From Kalaharituber pfeilii (lineage: Eukaryota > Ascomycota > Pezizomycetes > Pezizales > Pezizaceae), in assembly GCA_015179045.1 (NCBI GenBank), contig WHUZ01000002.1, forward strand, positions 1,860,001 to 1,924,000: a stretch of DNA of 64,000 nt, given 5' to 3'. The notes under the pieces were generated by a model. That model was given only the letters and a program-made list of their open reading frames with translations, searched no databases and was not told the origin of the DNA. How positions within the stretch are numbered: the stretch's first letter is position 1; each line of letters opens with the position of its first letter. The position numbers were made by a program, and so were the translations under genes. Positions 10,769 through 23,723 of this stretch are shown here, piece by piece.

Positions 10769-11809
10769 TTGGTGCTTTTCGTGGATGGAGATTCGTGTTA
10801 TTTTTGTGGGATTATTCAACTGGGGAGGCTCCTCGCTTCTGCCGCTGCGTGGATATGAGTAATATTCCATTTTCACACTTATTAAGCTTTCTTTAATCGA
10901 AATTTACTTGCTGTAGTTTAGGGATTTCAGAGCATTGTTTCAAAAGTTAGTCTGTTTCTTCCTTTTCTTTTTATTGTTATTACTATTCTGCTTTTATTCC
11001 CTTTCCCCCCCCCCTCAACCTTTGGCCAGCCTGATGGAATCTACGTCAGCACACTCTGTGAAAGAGGCTGGCTACGAGATCACGGAGCAGGGATTTTGTG
11101 TATACTATAGCTTTGCATTTGGAGCTGCATAGCGTACTGTCGCTATGTCCACCTGGAAACCTCGAGTATTTAACCTGGATGGATAGGTGTGTTGTATTCT
11201 CCGTACCAGCCCACCCAGTAGTCTCGAACCCAGAACGGTAGGTGAATTGCTGATAAAACAAGCAAAAAATGATATGGGGCACATCTGAGGGGGACAATCG
11301 GATTAACGCATATACAGCGAAGGTGGGGAGGAGGAGGAGGAGGAGGCAAGAGTCGGCCAAAATGCATATTTGGCCATGGGCATATATCGGCCGCCAACGA
11401 AAAGAAAATACCCAAGTGAAGAATGTTCGGTAATTTTTTCAAACCTCAGACTTCTTCGCACTGTATACCTCGAGAATGTCATTGAAAAAAAAACAGGAGG
11501 TATTCCCGTAAGGTGTGCACACGTACAGTACATGCACAAACACCACTCTAGATCTCTAACATCAATTTCAAGAATACACATAACACACAGGCACCGATAT
11601 CTCCGATCCCGCCCAACAAACACAAAAACTTCGACATCAATATTAAGCAGTATATATGAGGATATATCGATAAGGGGGGAGAAGAATCTAAAACTGTGTA
11701 AGATATATAATCCATATGCATATGCATGCAGGAATGACTGACAAGAAGAATTCGAATGTATAACAGGCTCCCAAACTGTGACATAAAGTTTGAAAAATTG
11801 AAGGGATGG

Positions 11810-11842
<33 letters not shown>

Positions 11843-12222
11843 TAAAATTTAACAAATACTGTTAAAAAAAATAAAGCAAATGCGCCTCCCCTGTCCCACC
11901 CCGTCTTTGAAACCCGAACCTTATTCCATTTGCCTCGAATACAAGAATGCAAGTATAAGGTGCCTACATAAACACCAAGCGTCATTAATGAACACATAAA
12001 AAAACATAAAGCATTGCACCAAACCGATCCTGTAAACACAAACACGAACAAACAGCAGCAAGAAACATAAACCGGATATCGCCATGCAAAGGATATATAC
12101 TGTGTGGTATAGAATGATTTCCATCAACCCCGAAAGTTCGTCCCCATAGGCCTAATTGCCCCAAGCCCCCCCCCCCTCCTCCTCCTCCTCCTCCTCCTCC
12201 TTTACTACTCGTTTTCGAGGAC
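10769..12222. other. Tail-to-tail intergenic region of NAF1 and SGS1
   Basis: Both flanking genes end here, so it should hold two 3' untranslated regions. It contains simple repeats: GAG repeats at about 11328-11346, an AAAAG-rich stretch at about 11810-11845, and a CCT microsatellite at about 12165-12201 just behind the SGS1 stop. No gene is supported. Confidence 0.5.
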
Positions 12223-15200
12223 TTAGTTTTTTCCGCTGGTACTAGCGCCCCCGGCGGCCGTCTTAGACCTGCCACCGCCGGCAGTGCCAGCTCGACCCGA
12301 CGCACTTCCCCCATTTTTTCTTTTCGAAAACACCTTCCTCCCTTCAGTGCTCTCTGCACCGGCGCCAGAGCCTCTCGAGCTTCCGCCACCTTTATTTCCT
12401 CTAAATACTGTCCCCTTCGCCTTTGATCCGTACGCGCCACTCCTCGATGCCGCAGTCCCCGTTGCCGCAGCATTACTAGGCGCTACCTGCGATCCCTGAC
12501 TCTCAAACCTCACCTTCCAGTCCAATTGTGCTGGGTTTAACTTCTTGGCCGCAATCGCTGCCGTCGTTGCATCACCGGATCTATTCAGCGACGTCCCAGT
12601 AGTCGATGCCGAACACTGCCCTGGCGCGCTCGAAAAATGATGACTTGAGCTCACAGCGATATTATCAAATTCCTGGTCGCCCCAGTCCTCGTCGTACGCA
12701 TCTTCATCACCATCGTCAATGAAACCGTTGTCATTTGTGGTCGTAGTCTCGTTATCGCTAGATTCTATCTCAATCCATTGGCCTTTGTTGAAGTGGCTGG
12801 AGTAGGTCCTTGTGGTGGATGGAGCGGTGGTAGTTGCATGGGCAGGAGGAGGTGAGGAAGCGTCGGTACCGGCGGTGCCAGAAAGGTTGCGTTCCTTTTC
12901 GTCGCTGTATTTGCGGGCGATTTCGATGAAGTGGCGGCCGAACCTATCGGCTTGTTCATCGGAAACGCCCTCAATCGCCTTAAGCTCGTTTATTTCTAGT
13001 TAAAAATTTATCAGTGACATCTTGCATGCAGGAACGAATAAACTAGAGGAGGGCATACTTGTTGGCAAAATGACACCAATCTTCCGCAAAATCGTATCTG
13101 TAAAAATTGTCTCGTTGCGCAGGCTTTTCCTGTTGGCAATCTCTCCCCTGAGTATCTTCGCCTCGGCCAGAAATCTGTTCATGATATCGAGCTCATACGG
13201 ATTGAGCCCAGCCGTTAACGGATCCGTCGTTATCGGTGATCCAACCGTCCTCGACGATGCCGCTTTTGTCGACTTCCCCCTCCGCACATTCGGCATCCCA
13301 AGCGAATCATGCGTTGCACCCTCGTCCTCCGAGCTTTCCCGCGTTGCTGGCGCGAACTCGTCATCTTCATCGTCCACGTCCTCGTCGTCAGAGCTGTGCA
13401 CCGCCCTGCGTCGACCGGTAACACCCGTATTATTCTTGCCTACCCGCTGGCGACGGCTACTGACATCCGCAGCTGGAAGAACAGGAGAAGAAACGTTAGT
13501 TGAAGTCACGTCAAACGCATCCGGTGCAGTACTTGAGGAAGAAGTAGCAGGTTTAGCTTTAGATATTGTTCGCGAGGAGACACCGCTCTCGAGCTTTTTA
13601 ATTGTGGGGGAGTCTTGTTCGAAGGACATTTCGAGGCGTGTTCGGCCATTGATGTAGTCGCGGAATTTGTGCCCAAGCTAGATAATACATACGAAGATCA
13701 GTTTCTAGTAACGAAGAGGTTAGACCTCAAACTTACTGCGGCGTAAGAGCAGGGAAACCCCCCTCTAACCTCGTTGTACTCCACAATGGCATCGACTGAC
13801 ACCAGCAAATGAAATAACCTCTCGCAATCCGTTTTCTGGAAGTGCTTTCCTTGACCATACCCTTCAAGCTGATTGTGGCCCATATCTATAATTTTCTTAA
13901 TCTGGCGACCCATGAAGACATCTATACAATGCAGCAAGGTAACTTTGGATCCTTGTAGTAGCTGAACGAGATTCAATGCCTTTACAGCCTCCGAAGTGAC
14001 ATCTATCTTCACATAAACTATACCTGAGGAGCAATTGTCGCACGTCCCGCTGCAATCTTCTTCCGAAAACGTTTCGTTGAAGTAAGCCAGCACCTGCTTT
14101 CTTCGGCAATCGCTCTTGTTTTCGCAATATTGCACCACATTCCGAAGCATCGCTCGCTGCCTCTGTTTCTGCTGATAGTCACCCTCTCCATCGTTGATCA
14201 TTCTATATAGGGATTGAGTATCCTTATAGGAGTAAAACAGATAACAGCCTGACATTTTCCCGTCTCTCCCAGCTCGACCAGTCTCTTGATAGTATCCTTC
14301 CAGACTTTTTGGTAAAGTATGGTGAATGACGAAACGCACATCTGCTTTATCAATTCCCATACCAAATGCAATTGTTGCTACAATGACTTTGATTTTCCGA
14401 GCTTGCCAGTCTTTTTGTATTTTTATACGCTCAGGGGGGGTCATTCCAGCGTGATAATGGCGAGCATTGATACGATAGTCGTTTCGCAGCTTCTCAGCAA
14501 CCTGCTCACAAGCAGCCTTGGAAAGACAGTATATGATGCCAGTCTTATCTGGATACTCCTTTTGAATGATACCTCTGATCTCTTCCACCAATCCCTTCAC
14601 CTTGGGCCGCACGGCGTAAGTCAAATTTGGTCGATTGAAACTTTGACTGAAAATCTCGCATCCTTTCATTTTCAGGTTATGTATGACATCAATCCGAACC
14701 TCCTGTGTAGCTGTTGCCGTTAATGCCATGAGAGGAACACCTTGTAATTTGTCCCGTAGAGAACCAATGGTTTTGTAATCAGGCCTAAAGTCATGACCCC
14801 ATTGACTCACACAGTGTGCCTCATCAACAACTAGACGAGCAAGTTTTCCTCGCTCACTCAGCCTCTGAAGAGCACTAACCATGGCCTCGCTTTTGGCTAA
14901 CATTTCCGGGGTAATGTAAAGGAGCTGGATGACGCTCTCAACATTGTCTGATCGAAGTTGTTCAAAAACCATTTTCTTCTGTACAGCTGTGCAGTCTCCA
15001 TTGAGATTGACCGCTAAAATCCCCAGACGTGCCAAATGGTCAACCTGATCCTGCATCAAACTTAGAAGTGGTGACACTACCACTGTGACTCCCCTGGTCT
15101 TTCCCGATTGAACTACCGATGGAAGTTGATAAATCAGGGACTTCCCTCCCCCAGTGGGCATCAACACAAAAACGTCTTTTCCACTCAGGGCAGCATTGAT

Positions 15201-18200
15201 GGCTTCAAGCTGGTTAGCACGGAAACCCTTCAAATTAAAGGTACTGTGGAGGGCATGTAAAACATCTTTTGACCACCGATGCTGCATTCCCGGGCTATTA
15301 AGGTTCACTTCCGCGGCAACTTGAGCAAATTTGTGATGCTTCTTTCGTTGTTCTAGTGGTATTGGCTCGCCGGGTTTTGTTTTCTTTGGTGGGGGTGATC
15401 GATTACCGCTGGTTTGCAGAAGAGGTACTCTTTTAACGACATTATTAGTCTCCGGTAGTATATCAGTTTTACTGCTGATATCATCGTCCTCAATATTAAC
15501 AATATCCTTGGGAGCCATGGGCTCTATGGGACCCTTGGACTCTTTTATGATAGGTGTGAAGACGTCGATATCTTCGAAATCAAAGTCACTGCCATAATGA
15601 TCGTCATCTTGCAAGGCTGGAATAGGCAATCTACTTTTCTCTTTCCCCTTGCTTTCTGTGACAGGCTGTTTCCCAGCCATCCCATAGGCAAAATCCTCAT
15701 CAGAGTCCTCATAAAGTGGTGGAGGAGGAGGCTCATCCGGTGGTTTCATTGCAGCCATCCCAAATATCTGAGATGTGATCTCCTTGCCATCGTGAGTCGA
15801 GGCTGCGAGCTTAGAAAGAGGTACAACCTGGTCATCTTTTCGTGGAGATGGCTCCTGTCTCCCTTTATTATCAAAATTACGGTCACGGCTCGGACTAAGC
15901 TGTCTGCTGGCACTATTGACCTTGAGATTCTCTGCAGTCAAGTCAATGGAGGGATCCTTATCTTCAGAGAAAGAGTATAAGGACTTTAGAGGTGATTGAG
16001 ACCTAACAGGGGCGGCTTTCTTGGTGCTGCCTGCCGCAGCATACTGAGTTTGGTGAATGACGGTGGTGGCGTCAAGGGAAAAGCATGGTGGGGGGGAAAG
16101 GCGATTGACACCCAGTCTCTCATAACCACGCTTTCGCCTTGTCGGGGTATCCATAACGAAGGTCTGAGTTGCTGAAACTGCAACATATGTTCCATCTCCA
16201 TTTGCAAGTTCATCAGGCTGACGTAGGACGTTACTGCGTGACTTATTTTGTCTTTTAATCCTGGTAACCATTTGCTCAACTTTTGACAACTCAGTTTCAA
16301 CCTTCCTTTTCTCATTAAGTATATCTGCAAATTCACGACCTGCTGACATTTCCTCAATAACCCTGTTCGCTAGTGCATGTCCCTGGCCTCGAAGGTATGA
16401 GAGTAAGTCTTTTAGTTCTGGTAGTGACAATCTTGAGAGTTCCTTTGACATCATAGCATTGACGCGTTCTGGAGAATCGCTCCCAATGGCTGGAGAATCG
16501 CTTTCAGTCGTAGCATTAGCAACGTATAGAGCGTTATTTGCGGCTAGCCGAACTGGTGAAAGCTTTGGAGTTTGGGCATTTTGCTTCCTTGGAGACACGA
16601 GTTTGGTAGGTGAATCCTTTTGTAAAGGAGAAGCCATCATCTTCCGCGCCACCTCAAGCCCTTTATCGAAATTGATTTCTTCCAAAGTGATTTCATCGCC
16701 GTAGTCCTCACTATCTTCAACATTTGGTTCTTCATTTAACGGGCCTTCATCGTCATCCTCGTCTTCGTCTTCAGAGCAAGGTACAACGGTACGATTTCGC
16801 TCTTTAAATACGCTCTTCTTGATTGGGCTTTCACCTCGAGCAGTGTTCAGGGAATCCATGCTCTTCAAGTTAATGCCATGACCAAAAGCATCCAAATCAG
16901 ACTGGCTGGTATAAGAAGCAGCTCTCAACTTTCCCGGCGACCTAGATAGCTCAAGATGAGAACGTTTTGAGGGAGACAACGTTTCATCGAAACTGATGCT
17001 AGTATACTTTACTTTTGTAGCTGCTCGTTGCATTTTCGAGGGCAATCCCTTCCCAAATTCTGTGCCATCACTGTCTTCTTCTGTAATCCCAACGCTAATA
17101 TTATGTCGAGAGAGCGTCGAAGAATCGAAACTTACTGACTTAAACGCACCGGGAGCAACAATAGCGGTATCTATATACCGTTTTGATGGAGATCGTGAGC
17201 TACCCCGTACTGTGACGTTTTCACCGAACAATGTAGGGGTGAAAGACCGCTAAGAAATGTGAGCACAAGAGGATACAAATATCCTGTGATTTCGAAACCT
17301 ACTGTCATTTTGGATTGTGGAGTTTTTTGTCTCTTAGATACGCCATCACGGCTTCGTTCTAGCTCTTCAAGATTATCGGCTTCATACTCTTCACTCTTGC
17401 GCTTCAGCCTTCTCCCCAGTAGACTTGATGCAGTTGTCCTAGAGGGAGTGTCATCTGTTGCAAGATTACTAGAGCTTGATGAAGGCTGTGCATAGTTTGA
17501 GCTCTGTCTGGGTTGATTCTGCCTGGAGTGAGTAACCGGCTTTGTGAAGATATCATCGAGTGGGTCCGGGTCATCGGATGTGAGGTCAATCGTATCAACA
17601 TTTTTTGGAATAGACACTGGAGCCTTGTTGCTTGACTTCGCAGTTGCCGGAGTGTCCAAAGTAGGTCCTCGGGGGGCAGCTGCACAACGGCATCAGATAT
17701 CCGAAATCTGAGGGGAGATAAGCCCAGTACGTACTATTTGAACCGTCTCCATTGTGCTTGCTCCTGTTCACAGCCGGAGTCCCAACCGCGGAAGTTTGAT
17801 TATTTGCTTTCGGTGTTGCGAGACTTGTGAGTTTGGGGCGCTTTGCAACAGGCTCAATTCGTAACCGCGCCATTTCCTCCTCTTCTGCAACCGCTTCAGG
17901 CTTGTTCGGCAGCTGAAATGTGACACTGATTGACTGCTCTCCTCTACCTGAAGTGGTGCTGTTGGATCGAAAGGAGCCTAGATGCCGAGCCGGCTGCTTA
18001 ACGCTTGAAATTGGTGTTTTGTGGTTCAAAGTACTGCTAGCAAGGGTTGGAATTGGAGGGACTGAAGATAGAGAGGGAGTTGAAACAGAAGAACTTTTCG
18101 TGGGAGGCAATAACTCTGCGGTCGCAGAACCATGGCTTCTGTCTGGAGCAGCAAATGGGCGTTCTTTCAGTAACCAAGATAAGTGTTCAGCAAGGTTGTT

Positions 18201-18209
18201 CTTGGTCAT
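12223..18209 (-). CDS. SGS1: Sgs1/BLM-type RecQ DNA helicase
   Basis: Five exons (17735-18209, 17303-17679, 13737-17249, 13059-13677, 12223-12995) give 1918 residues; the lengths sum exactly in frame. The protein is a 3'-5' ATP-dependent helicase that dissolves recombination intermediates with Top3-Rmi1 and restarts stalled forks in the nucleus. The start MTKNNLAEHLSWLL resembles other fungal Sgs1 homologues. The core begins near residue 950, with Walker A PTGGGKSLIYQLP (about 980), DEAH box VVDEAHCVSQWGHDF (about 1090) and motif VI QETGRAGRDG. The RecQ zinc-binding Cys cluster (CRRKQ, CSGTCDNC) and RQC winged helix follow; exon 4 completes YAALGHKFRDYINGR. The HRDC domain is at about 1610-1690, and the tail is Ser/Gly-rich and basic. 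The roughly 950-residue N-terminal region is acidic, Ser-rich and probably disordered. A. nidulans calls its orthologue musN. Confidence 0.93.
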
Positions 18210-19479
18210 TACCGCGGACTATCCGGGAGCGGCATCACCGATTCTAAGTGAACCTAAGAAACTGCAAAAAGCGTTTCCCCTTGTTGCTTATTGCGGATGC
18301 CAGCCCTTGGTTCAGAGAAGCGTCACAGTGGTCGTGTGCGGGGGGGAAGACGCGATTGCTCAGTGCGTGTTTGTTTCCGAGGGGCAGCCGATAGCAGACG
18401 TGATACATAGTTCTGCGCGTAAGAGGCCTTGGCACAAGGCTTTTGTGGGGGAATAACGCGTCTTTGTTCTGCGGGCAGTTAATGACAACAATTAAAGGCC
18501 TTGGCGTCATGAAGCGCATTCAGGGTACATCCTGTCCCTGACGTCACTGACGGCATCACCTGCCCAGAGGTATTCGTGCTGCGTAGGATATGGCAGGTAA
18601 TTTCTTATACGGAGCACCTCCAGGGAAGATTTCAGGTTCAGCAGAGAGTTGCATTACACTGCATAGGACGCAGTAAGCGGCTTTCTGTCTCGGTACCAAG
18701 ATTCTGATGATGGGTCAACAAGCAATCTATTATTCTATGTAGCCAGCCCGCTTTGATAATAGCACCAACATGGCGATCGATCTGCTTGCGCCGCCTGGGC
18801 GAGCCGGAGGCGAGTTAAGATATCCCGGAAATACTCCAGGAGTGGCAGATGAGGTATTAGAGCCAGATAATAATGTGGGTCAGATATTCTTTTCTTGTCT
18901 CTTGAGCAGATGTGTTTAGGACGTAACGATATCTGCCAGTACTGCATATAGCCCGGCCTGGCAGTCATCCGAGCAACAACTTTGACAGTGCAGACACATG
19001 TTATGCAACCGGACACGGCAATACAAGTACCAATACCTAGAGTAGCCGATGGATGATGACTAGGCGGCGCCAAGTCGTTGGTCCTTATGATTGAAATCTT
19101 GGCAAAGTTTGGGCACCCATTGAGGAGCTGAAGCAACAAATACAGAATTGGTGCGCAGGGATACGTATTGTATTCTCACTTGTCTCTTGTATATACCACG
19201 TACAATATGTGCTCCTAACACCCACATATATATAGACATGAGCTGCCAGCAAATTGGTGCAAGTATGAGGTTGATCATCATTACAACAAGCGTATCCAGA
19301 ACTTCTAGATACCTCATCCGCTCATGTGCTATCCACATTGTAGTGGCATGACAGCCGCACGTGATATGTCCCGTGATGCTCATTGCATAATCTTCAACAG
19401 GAGCTAACTCCAAACGCTTTTCAAACGCCCGAATCAACGAACCACCGAAGCAGTGAGCGCGCATCAATATCTCAACATA
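18210..19479. other. Divergent intergenic region SGS1 / mL54
   Basis: The two genes face away from each other, so this 1.27 kb holds both promoters. I see no protein-like frame, RNA gene or repeat that I can support. Confidence 0.45.
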
Positions 19480-20268
19480 ATGTCCGGTCCTCAGTGCATA
19501 TACCGTGCCGCCTTCCGCCCTCTCTGCGCCCTCTTTTTGCTGCGGTCGATATCAACCTCTACGGCTCTGCGGGCGAGTGCTTCCACTGCGGTGAAGTCTA
19601 GCGATGCCCAATCAAATACAACTGCAGCTGGTGTGCTTTCAATGACTAAATTGTTGCTTCAGGACGAGTTGCTGAAAAATTATATAGGAAAGGCACCTCA
19701 TGTTGTCTCGGCGGCGCCGGCCGGGACAGTTCTCAAGGGATTAAATTACTTGAAGAATAAGCACGATCCTATCGCGCTAGAAGATCATGAGTATCCTGCC
19801 TGGTTATGGACAGTTCTCGAGGAGATGAAGGCGAGAGGAGCTTTGGGAGAGGAAGTTGGGGACTTATACTGTACAGCTCACCTACATGCATCAAGGGACC
19901 TGTTTAATTCTTATAAATTGGTGAACTAACGCCAATACATTTTTGTAGCAAAATCAAAGAAGGAACGTCGACTGGCTGCGAAGCGCGCAGCTAAGCTTGC
20001 CGCATTGGCTGGTGATGCAGAGCAGCATGTCCCTATAAATGAACAGACCATCGACTTGCCATTCGCCATCTCAAACCCATATGAGCCACATGTCGTTGCA
20101 GCTGTTGGAGGCATTGGCAAGGGTCCCACTGTTACTGTTGGTGGAGAAGATGGAATACAAGAAATTACAATGGAGCAAGCATTGAGGGCGAGAGTAGAAG
20201 TGAGGAAGCTAAAAAGGATGAAGAATAGGGCCGCTATCAAAGAAAGGAATTTCCTGGGTGGTCTATAG
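19480..20268 (+). CDS. MRPL37: Mitochondrial large ribosomal subunit protein mL54
   Basis: Two exons, 19480-19870 and 19949-20268, encode 236 residues. The intron has GTACAG and TTTTGTAG ends and keeps the frame (DLY|SKSKKERR). Residues 1-45 are Arg/Ser/Ala-rich without acids, an expected mitochondrial presequence. The family core is the segment [26 protein letters not shown] (in two parts) followed by [19 protein letters not shown] and the end [10 protein letters not shown], as in fungal L37/mL54. The product is a component of the mitoribosome 54S subunit. The yeast protein is much shorter (about 105 residues); filamentous fungi have the longer form seen here. The first in-frame ATG at 19480 is used; a GTG lies nine codons upstream. 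Confidence 0.88.
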
Positions 20269-22392
20269 TGATGTAAACCGGGCTTGTCATTTCTACAGAT
20301 TTGGTATGTTAGGAGGTTTATATCATTCTCATTACGGCAAACAGTCGGCTTGCGATTTTGCTGTTGGATTTCAAGTTTCTTGGACGGCGCAACAAAATAC
20401 TCTGCATCATAGACTTCATTACAGGTACATTATTGATTCACCCCAAGGGCTGGGCACGAGACTACCACAAGGGTAGATACATATCTGAACTAAAATACCA
20501 ACTGCAGCGCGCGCTTATTATACTCGGAAAGTATGGAAGGCTGCACAGAAAATATGCAATATTTCAAAATGCACCATACGCTTTATGCAGCATTCCAATA
20601 CTTTCGGAACCAGCGAGTACTATTGCTACTTGTATTCTCGCATAGCAATAGCTGGTTAACTGTGCCTGTCCTGTAGCCTGCTACTCCGCAGTGTGGTTGG
20701 GCAGGGCGTTTTTTACATACTACAGTAACAATTATATGTATAGTTGGGGACAACTGTTCGCGGAGTAAATTGTGCATCAACTTCAACGCAACTAAAATAA
20801 ATAGATAATTTTCACTCGTATATGATAGATCAAACAATGAAGAATAAAGTTATAAAGTGATATCTATTTATTTGATTTTTTGTTATAGTGTTTCATAGAG
20901 TTAAAGACCAAGAGTTTTATATGGAGAGGGCTCATAATTGTCGCCTTTACAACCACTATATACATCCATCTTATTGCTCAAACCTTCACTCAATATGCTG
21001 TTCTTCAGGTACTCAACTCTCCACCACGCGACCCTATACCGTATGGCTGAAATACTAACCCCCCTACCAGGTTATAGTTCTTTTAAGATGCTTGCCGATC
21101 ATGAAGTGACATTTGAGGTGAAGATCCCTCTATTCGCGGAACGCTCAAATCAGTCGGTCAATTTCTCAATATTAAGCTCGATTACATAACATTATTAGAA
21201 GAATCGAAGTACCCCCATTTGGTGCGTCAACCGCGTAAGATATCTGAAACAGGAAAAAGCTGAGGATTACTATTTTATATCGGGAAACGATCGCCTACCT
21301 AGAAACGACGCGCATCTTGGCATGCCTCATGAGAAACCATTTTCATAATATCTTTGGCAACTTAGATGCCAGTAACATCAAATAAAGTGATATAGATACA
21401 ATGATGTCGGGACAACATTATCTACATATTCTATTGCCTATATTCAATGTCAAGCTCCTGCTATATCAATAAATATGTCAACAGGTCAATTTAACCCCCC
21501 TCCCTCTTACGCTCCTATATATTGCCAGTTAAATAGTACTAACATCTATGCTCTTATAGCTGCTGTCACTCACTAATGGCCATAGTATATGGTGGCATAT
21601 GCTATAGGGGGGTAGGATACTTCAAGCTCTATTCGCAAGGCTAAAAGTGAGCAATTGCAGCAACTGTAGCTGTACCAATTTATACTTAGTTATAATAAAT
21701 AGAAGGTACCGAGGCTGAACATACTGTTATACACTCTACAACTGCTTACAAGATTGATATAGGGCTATCTACACCTTTAGACCATCCTAGTTTACCAGTT
21801 GAAGATGATATACTCATTCCCAGCTGATATCTCTAAGAGTATAAGACATGCAGTCAAGCGGACTCCTCTAGCAAAAACCCTCACAGCTCAACAAAAATTG
21901 CACGAATATGAATTCTGAGAAAGGATTTGGATTCCCTGGTGTTTACTTATGTAACCCACCATTTTTCCTTGATTTTTTTGCTCTTCTAATAATTTTTTTG
22001 TGATTTTATCCGTGTCGAATAGTACTGACAGGTGATACAATGGATGCTCGGATACATGTCTCATGATTTATGGCAGCCGCTGTCTCACATGAGCCGCAGC
22101 TCCCTCGAGCTCTGTATTGATACCCCTACTAGCAATACTCTCGAACTGGTTTGCTGCTGTCAAACCTCAGATTTGCTTCCTAAACCGAATTACCATTTTA
22201 GATATGCCCTCAGCTCGCCGCTCGCAACCCCCGGGCCCAGATATGCCCCTCAAACCGGCTCGCTGCACACAATCCCTGCCTGCAGATATACCCCCAGGTC
22301 CGAATATACCCTCCAAACCAGTTCACCACTGCTCTCAACACTCTAAGTTAAAGTTAAATTCAGTTGCTGAAGTACTGGCAGTTGTGTAGGCG
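20269..22392. other. AT-rich region without supportable genes
   Basis: This stretch is AT-rich with many short interrupted frames and no recognisable protein. It begins the repeat island that ends with the LINE at 30.1 kb and is probably decayed mobile DNA, but I cannot assign a family. Short palindromic TA-rich steps occur around 21400-21800. Confidence 0.4.
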
Positions 22393-22618
22393 GCCAGTGG
22401 AGCGCGCGAAAATACGAAAAATGCACGCGCATACGAAATGCGCTTATGCAATGCAAGCGATATGTGAGCCGACGCTGGCAGGCGGCTGTTATGAGTTCAC
22501 CGCGACTGTAGTATGGAGCTGGTGGAGCGCGCGAAAAATGTGAAAAATGCAAGCGCATACGAAATGCGCATATACGACGCAAGCAGCAAGTGATATGCGA
22601 GCCGACGCTGGTAGGCGG
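22393..22618. repeat. GC-rich imperfect direct duplication, period about 125 bp
   Basis: Two copies, about 22393-22490 and 22518-22618, share blocks such as gtggagcgcgcgaaaa, gcgcatacgaaatgcgc and gagccgacgctgg. They differ by scattered substitutions and small indels. The CpG-rich content stands out against the AT-rich surroundings. Function is unknown; it may be the terminal part of an unrecognised transposon. Confidence 0.6.
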
Positions 22619-22819
22619 CATCGCAATCGCACAAATGAGTGCTATATGAGCTACGCAGAAGACTAGCGAGGATCACTACTGAAGTGTCTTTTTGGCCTGG
22701 CAGACAGTAACTCTCTGCGTTTACCACCTCCATTACAAACTCTGAGTCAAGGTTGGAAAAAACTATCATTTGGATCAGTCCTGGATCGAAATTATCTCAT
22801 TGCTCGACTACGACAGTCG

Positions 22820-23242
22820 GTGGGTCAGAAAAATGTGAATGATTGTCATATTGACCTTGATTCGGACTCTAATAACTCTCCTGAGTCTTCTGTAGATGGT
22901 CCGAACCAAAGTACTCCAACAGATAGGCTTACTACTAATATACTAGAAGTTAAGGGGGGGGGGGGGTCAACTACTAGTGGGAAAGTAGGAAAACGGCAGG
23001 CTAGAGGGCAAGGGAGTAGTAAAAGGGGACGAACTAGGGCTGCAAAAGATACAGACAATAAGATAGTAGTAAAGTCAACAGCATTATCTGGAGCTACTGA
23101 CTCTCAGCCACCACCACCCCCTCCTTCGACACTTGAGGAAATAATTCAGCAAATGCAGCAGCTGCAGCAGCTAGTTTCAGGCCTCGCGAATAGAGCTGTA
23201 AGTTATTCTGGCCTATATTGCATATGCTATCATATACTGTAG
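22820..23242 (+). CDS. Hypothetical ORF or gene fragment beside the LINE
   Basis: An open frame of 140 codons runs on from upstream sequence (SQGWKKLSFGSVLDRNYLI just before it, in the same frame). The residue at 22820 is a GTG, so it is not the true start. It encodes an Asp/Ser-rich segment, a basic Gly/Lys/Arg stretch (GKVGKRQARGQGSSKRGRTR), a run of prolines and a short Gln-rich helix (EEIIQQMQQLQQLVSGLANR). The last part looks like a coiled coil. A GTAAGT follows at about 23200, so it may be an exon. It could belong to an older element into which the LINE inserted. I do not recognise the family. Confidence 0.3.
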   Translation: MGQKNVNDCHIDLDSDSNNSPESSVDGPNQSTPTDRLTTNILEVKGGGGSTTSGKVGKRQARGQGSSKRGRTRAAKDTDNKIVVKSTALSGATDSQPPPPPPSTLEEIIQQMQQLQQLVSGLANRAVSYSGLYCICYHIL

Positions 23243-23531
23243 CCATTAATGACTAACTCTTACTATAGGAAAGATAGATATAGACCTATTGATAGATAAT
23301 ATGCAGGAGGTTGAGGAAGGGGGTGGTAATTTAATATCATTAATGCATATATTGATATAGCAAGTGAACTATTGTTGACAGAATTAATACAATATGCTAG
23401 AATTATAGTATCAGCTATGCTGTACATATAACTGTTTACTGTAAGCTGCTAGCATGTCTGTTGCACGAGATATAGCCAAATGTAGTATCTCCAGCAGGCG
23501 TGCCAAGAAACGTCATATCCCGGTCGACAAC

Positions 23532-23543
23532 AACAAGCTAGAT
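23532..23543. repeat. LINE target-site duplication, left copy
   Basis: AACAAGCTAGAT stands immediately before the proposed 5' end of the LINE and recurs exactly at 30120-30131 after its 3' end. A 12-bp direct repeat is in the usual size range for target-primed reverse transcription. Confidence 0.75.
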
Positions 23544-23723
23544 TCAGCAAACTCGGCATAGCACAACGATCCTGGCCTTTTCAGATACGGCATACTGATC
23601 ATTTTACTCTACTCATCGAGACGAATCGATTGATTCAGGTCTCGACGTCGGGGAACGAAGCGTTCGCACGGGAGGCTGGGGGTCCCCAACTTTACAACCT
23701 TACAGCAAGGCAGCCAAGCAGCG

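Noticed and set aside
13022..13657. 211-codon plus-strand frame opposite SGS1 exon 4
   Set aside because: Starts inside an SGS1 intron and mirrors a Ser/Asp-rich exon; no motif.
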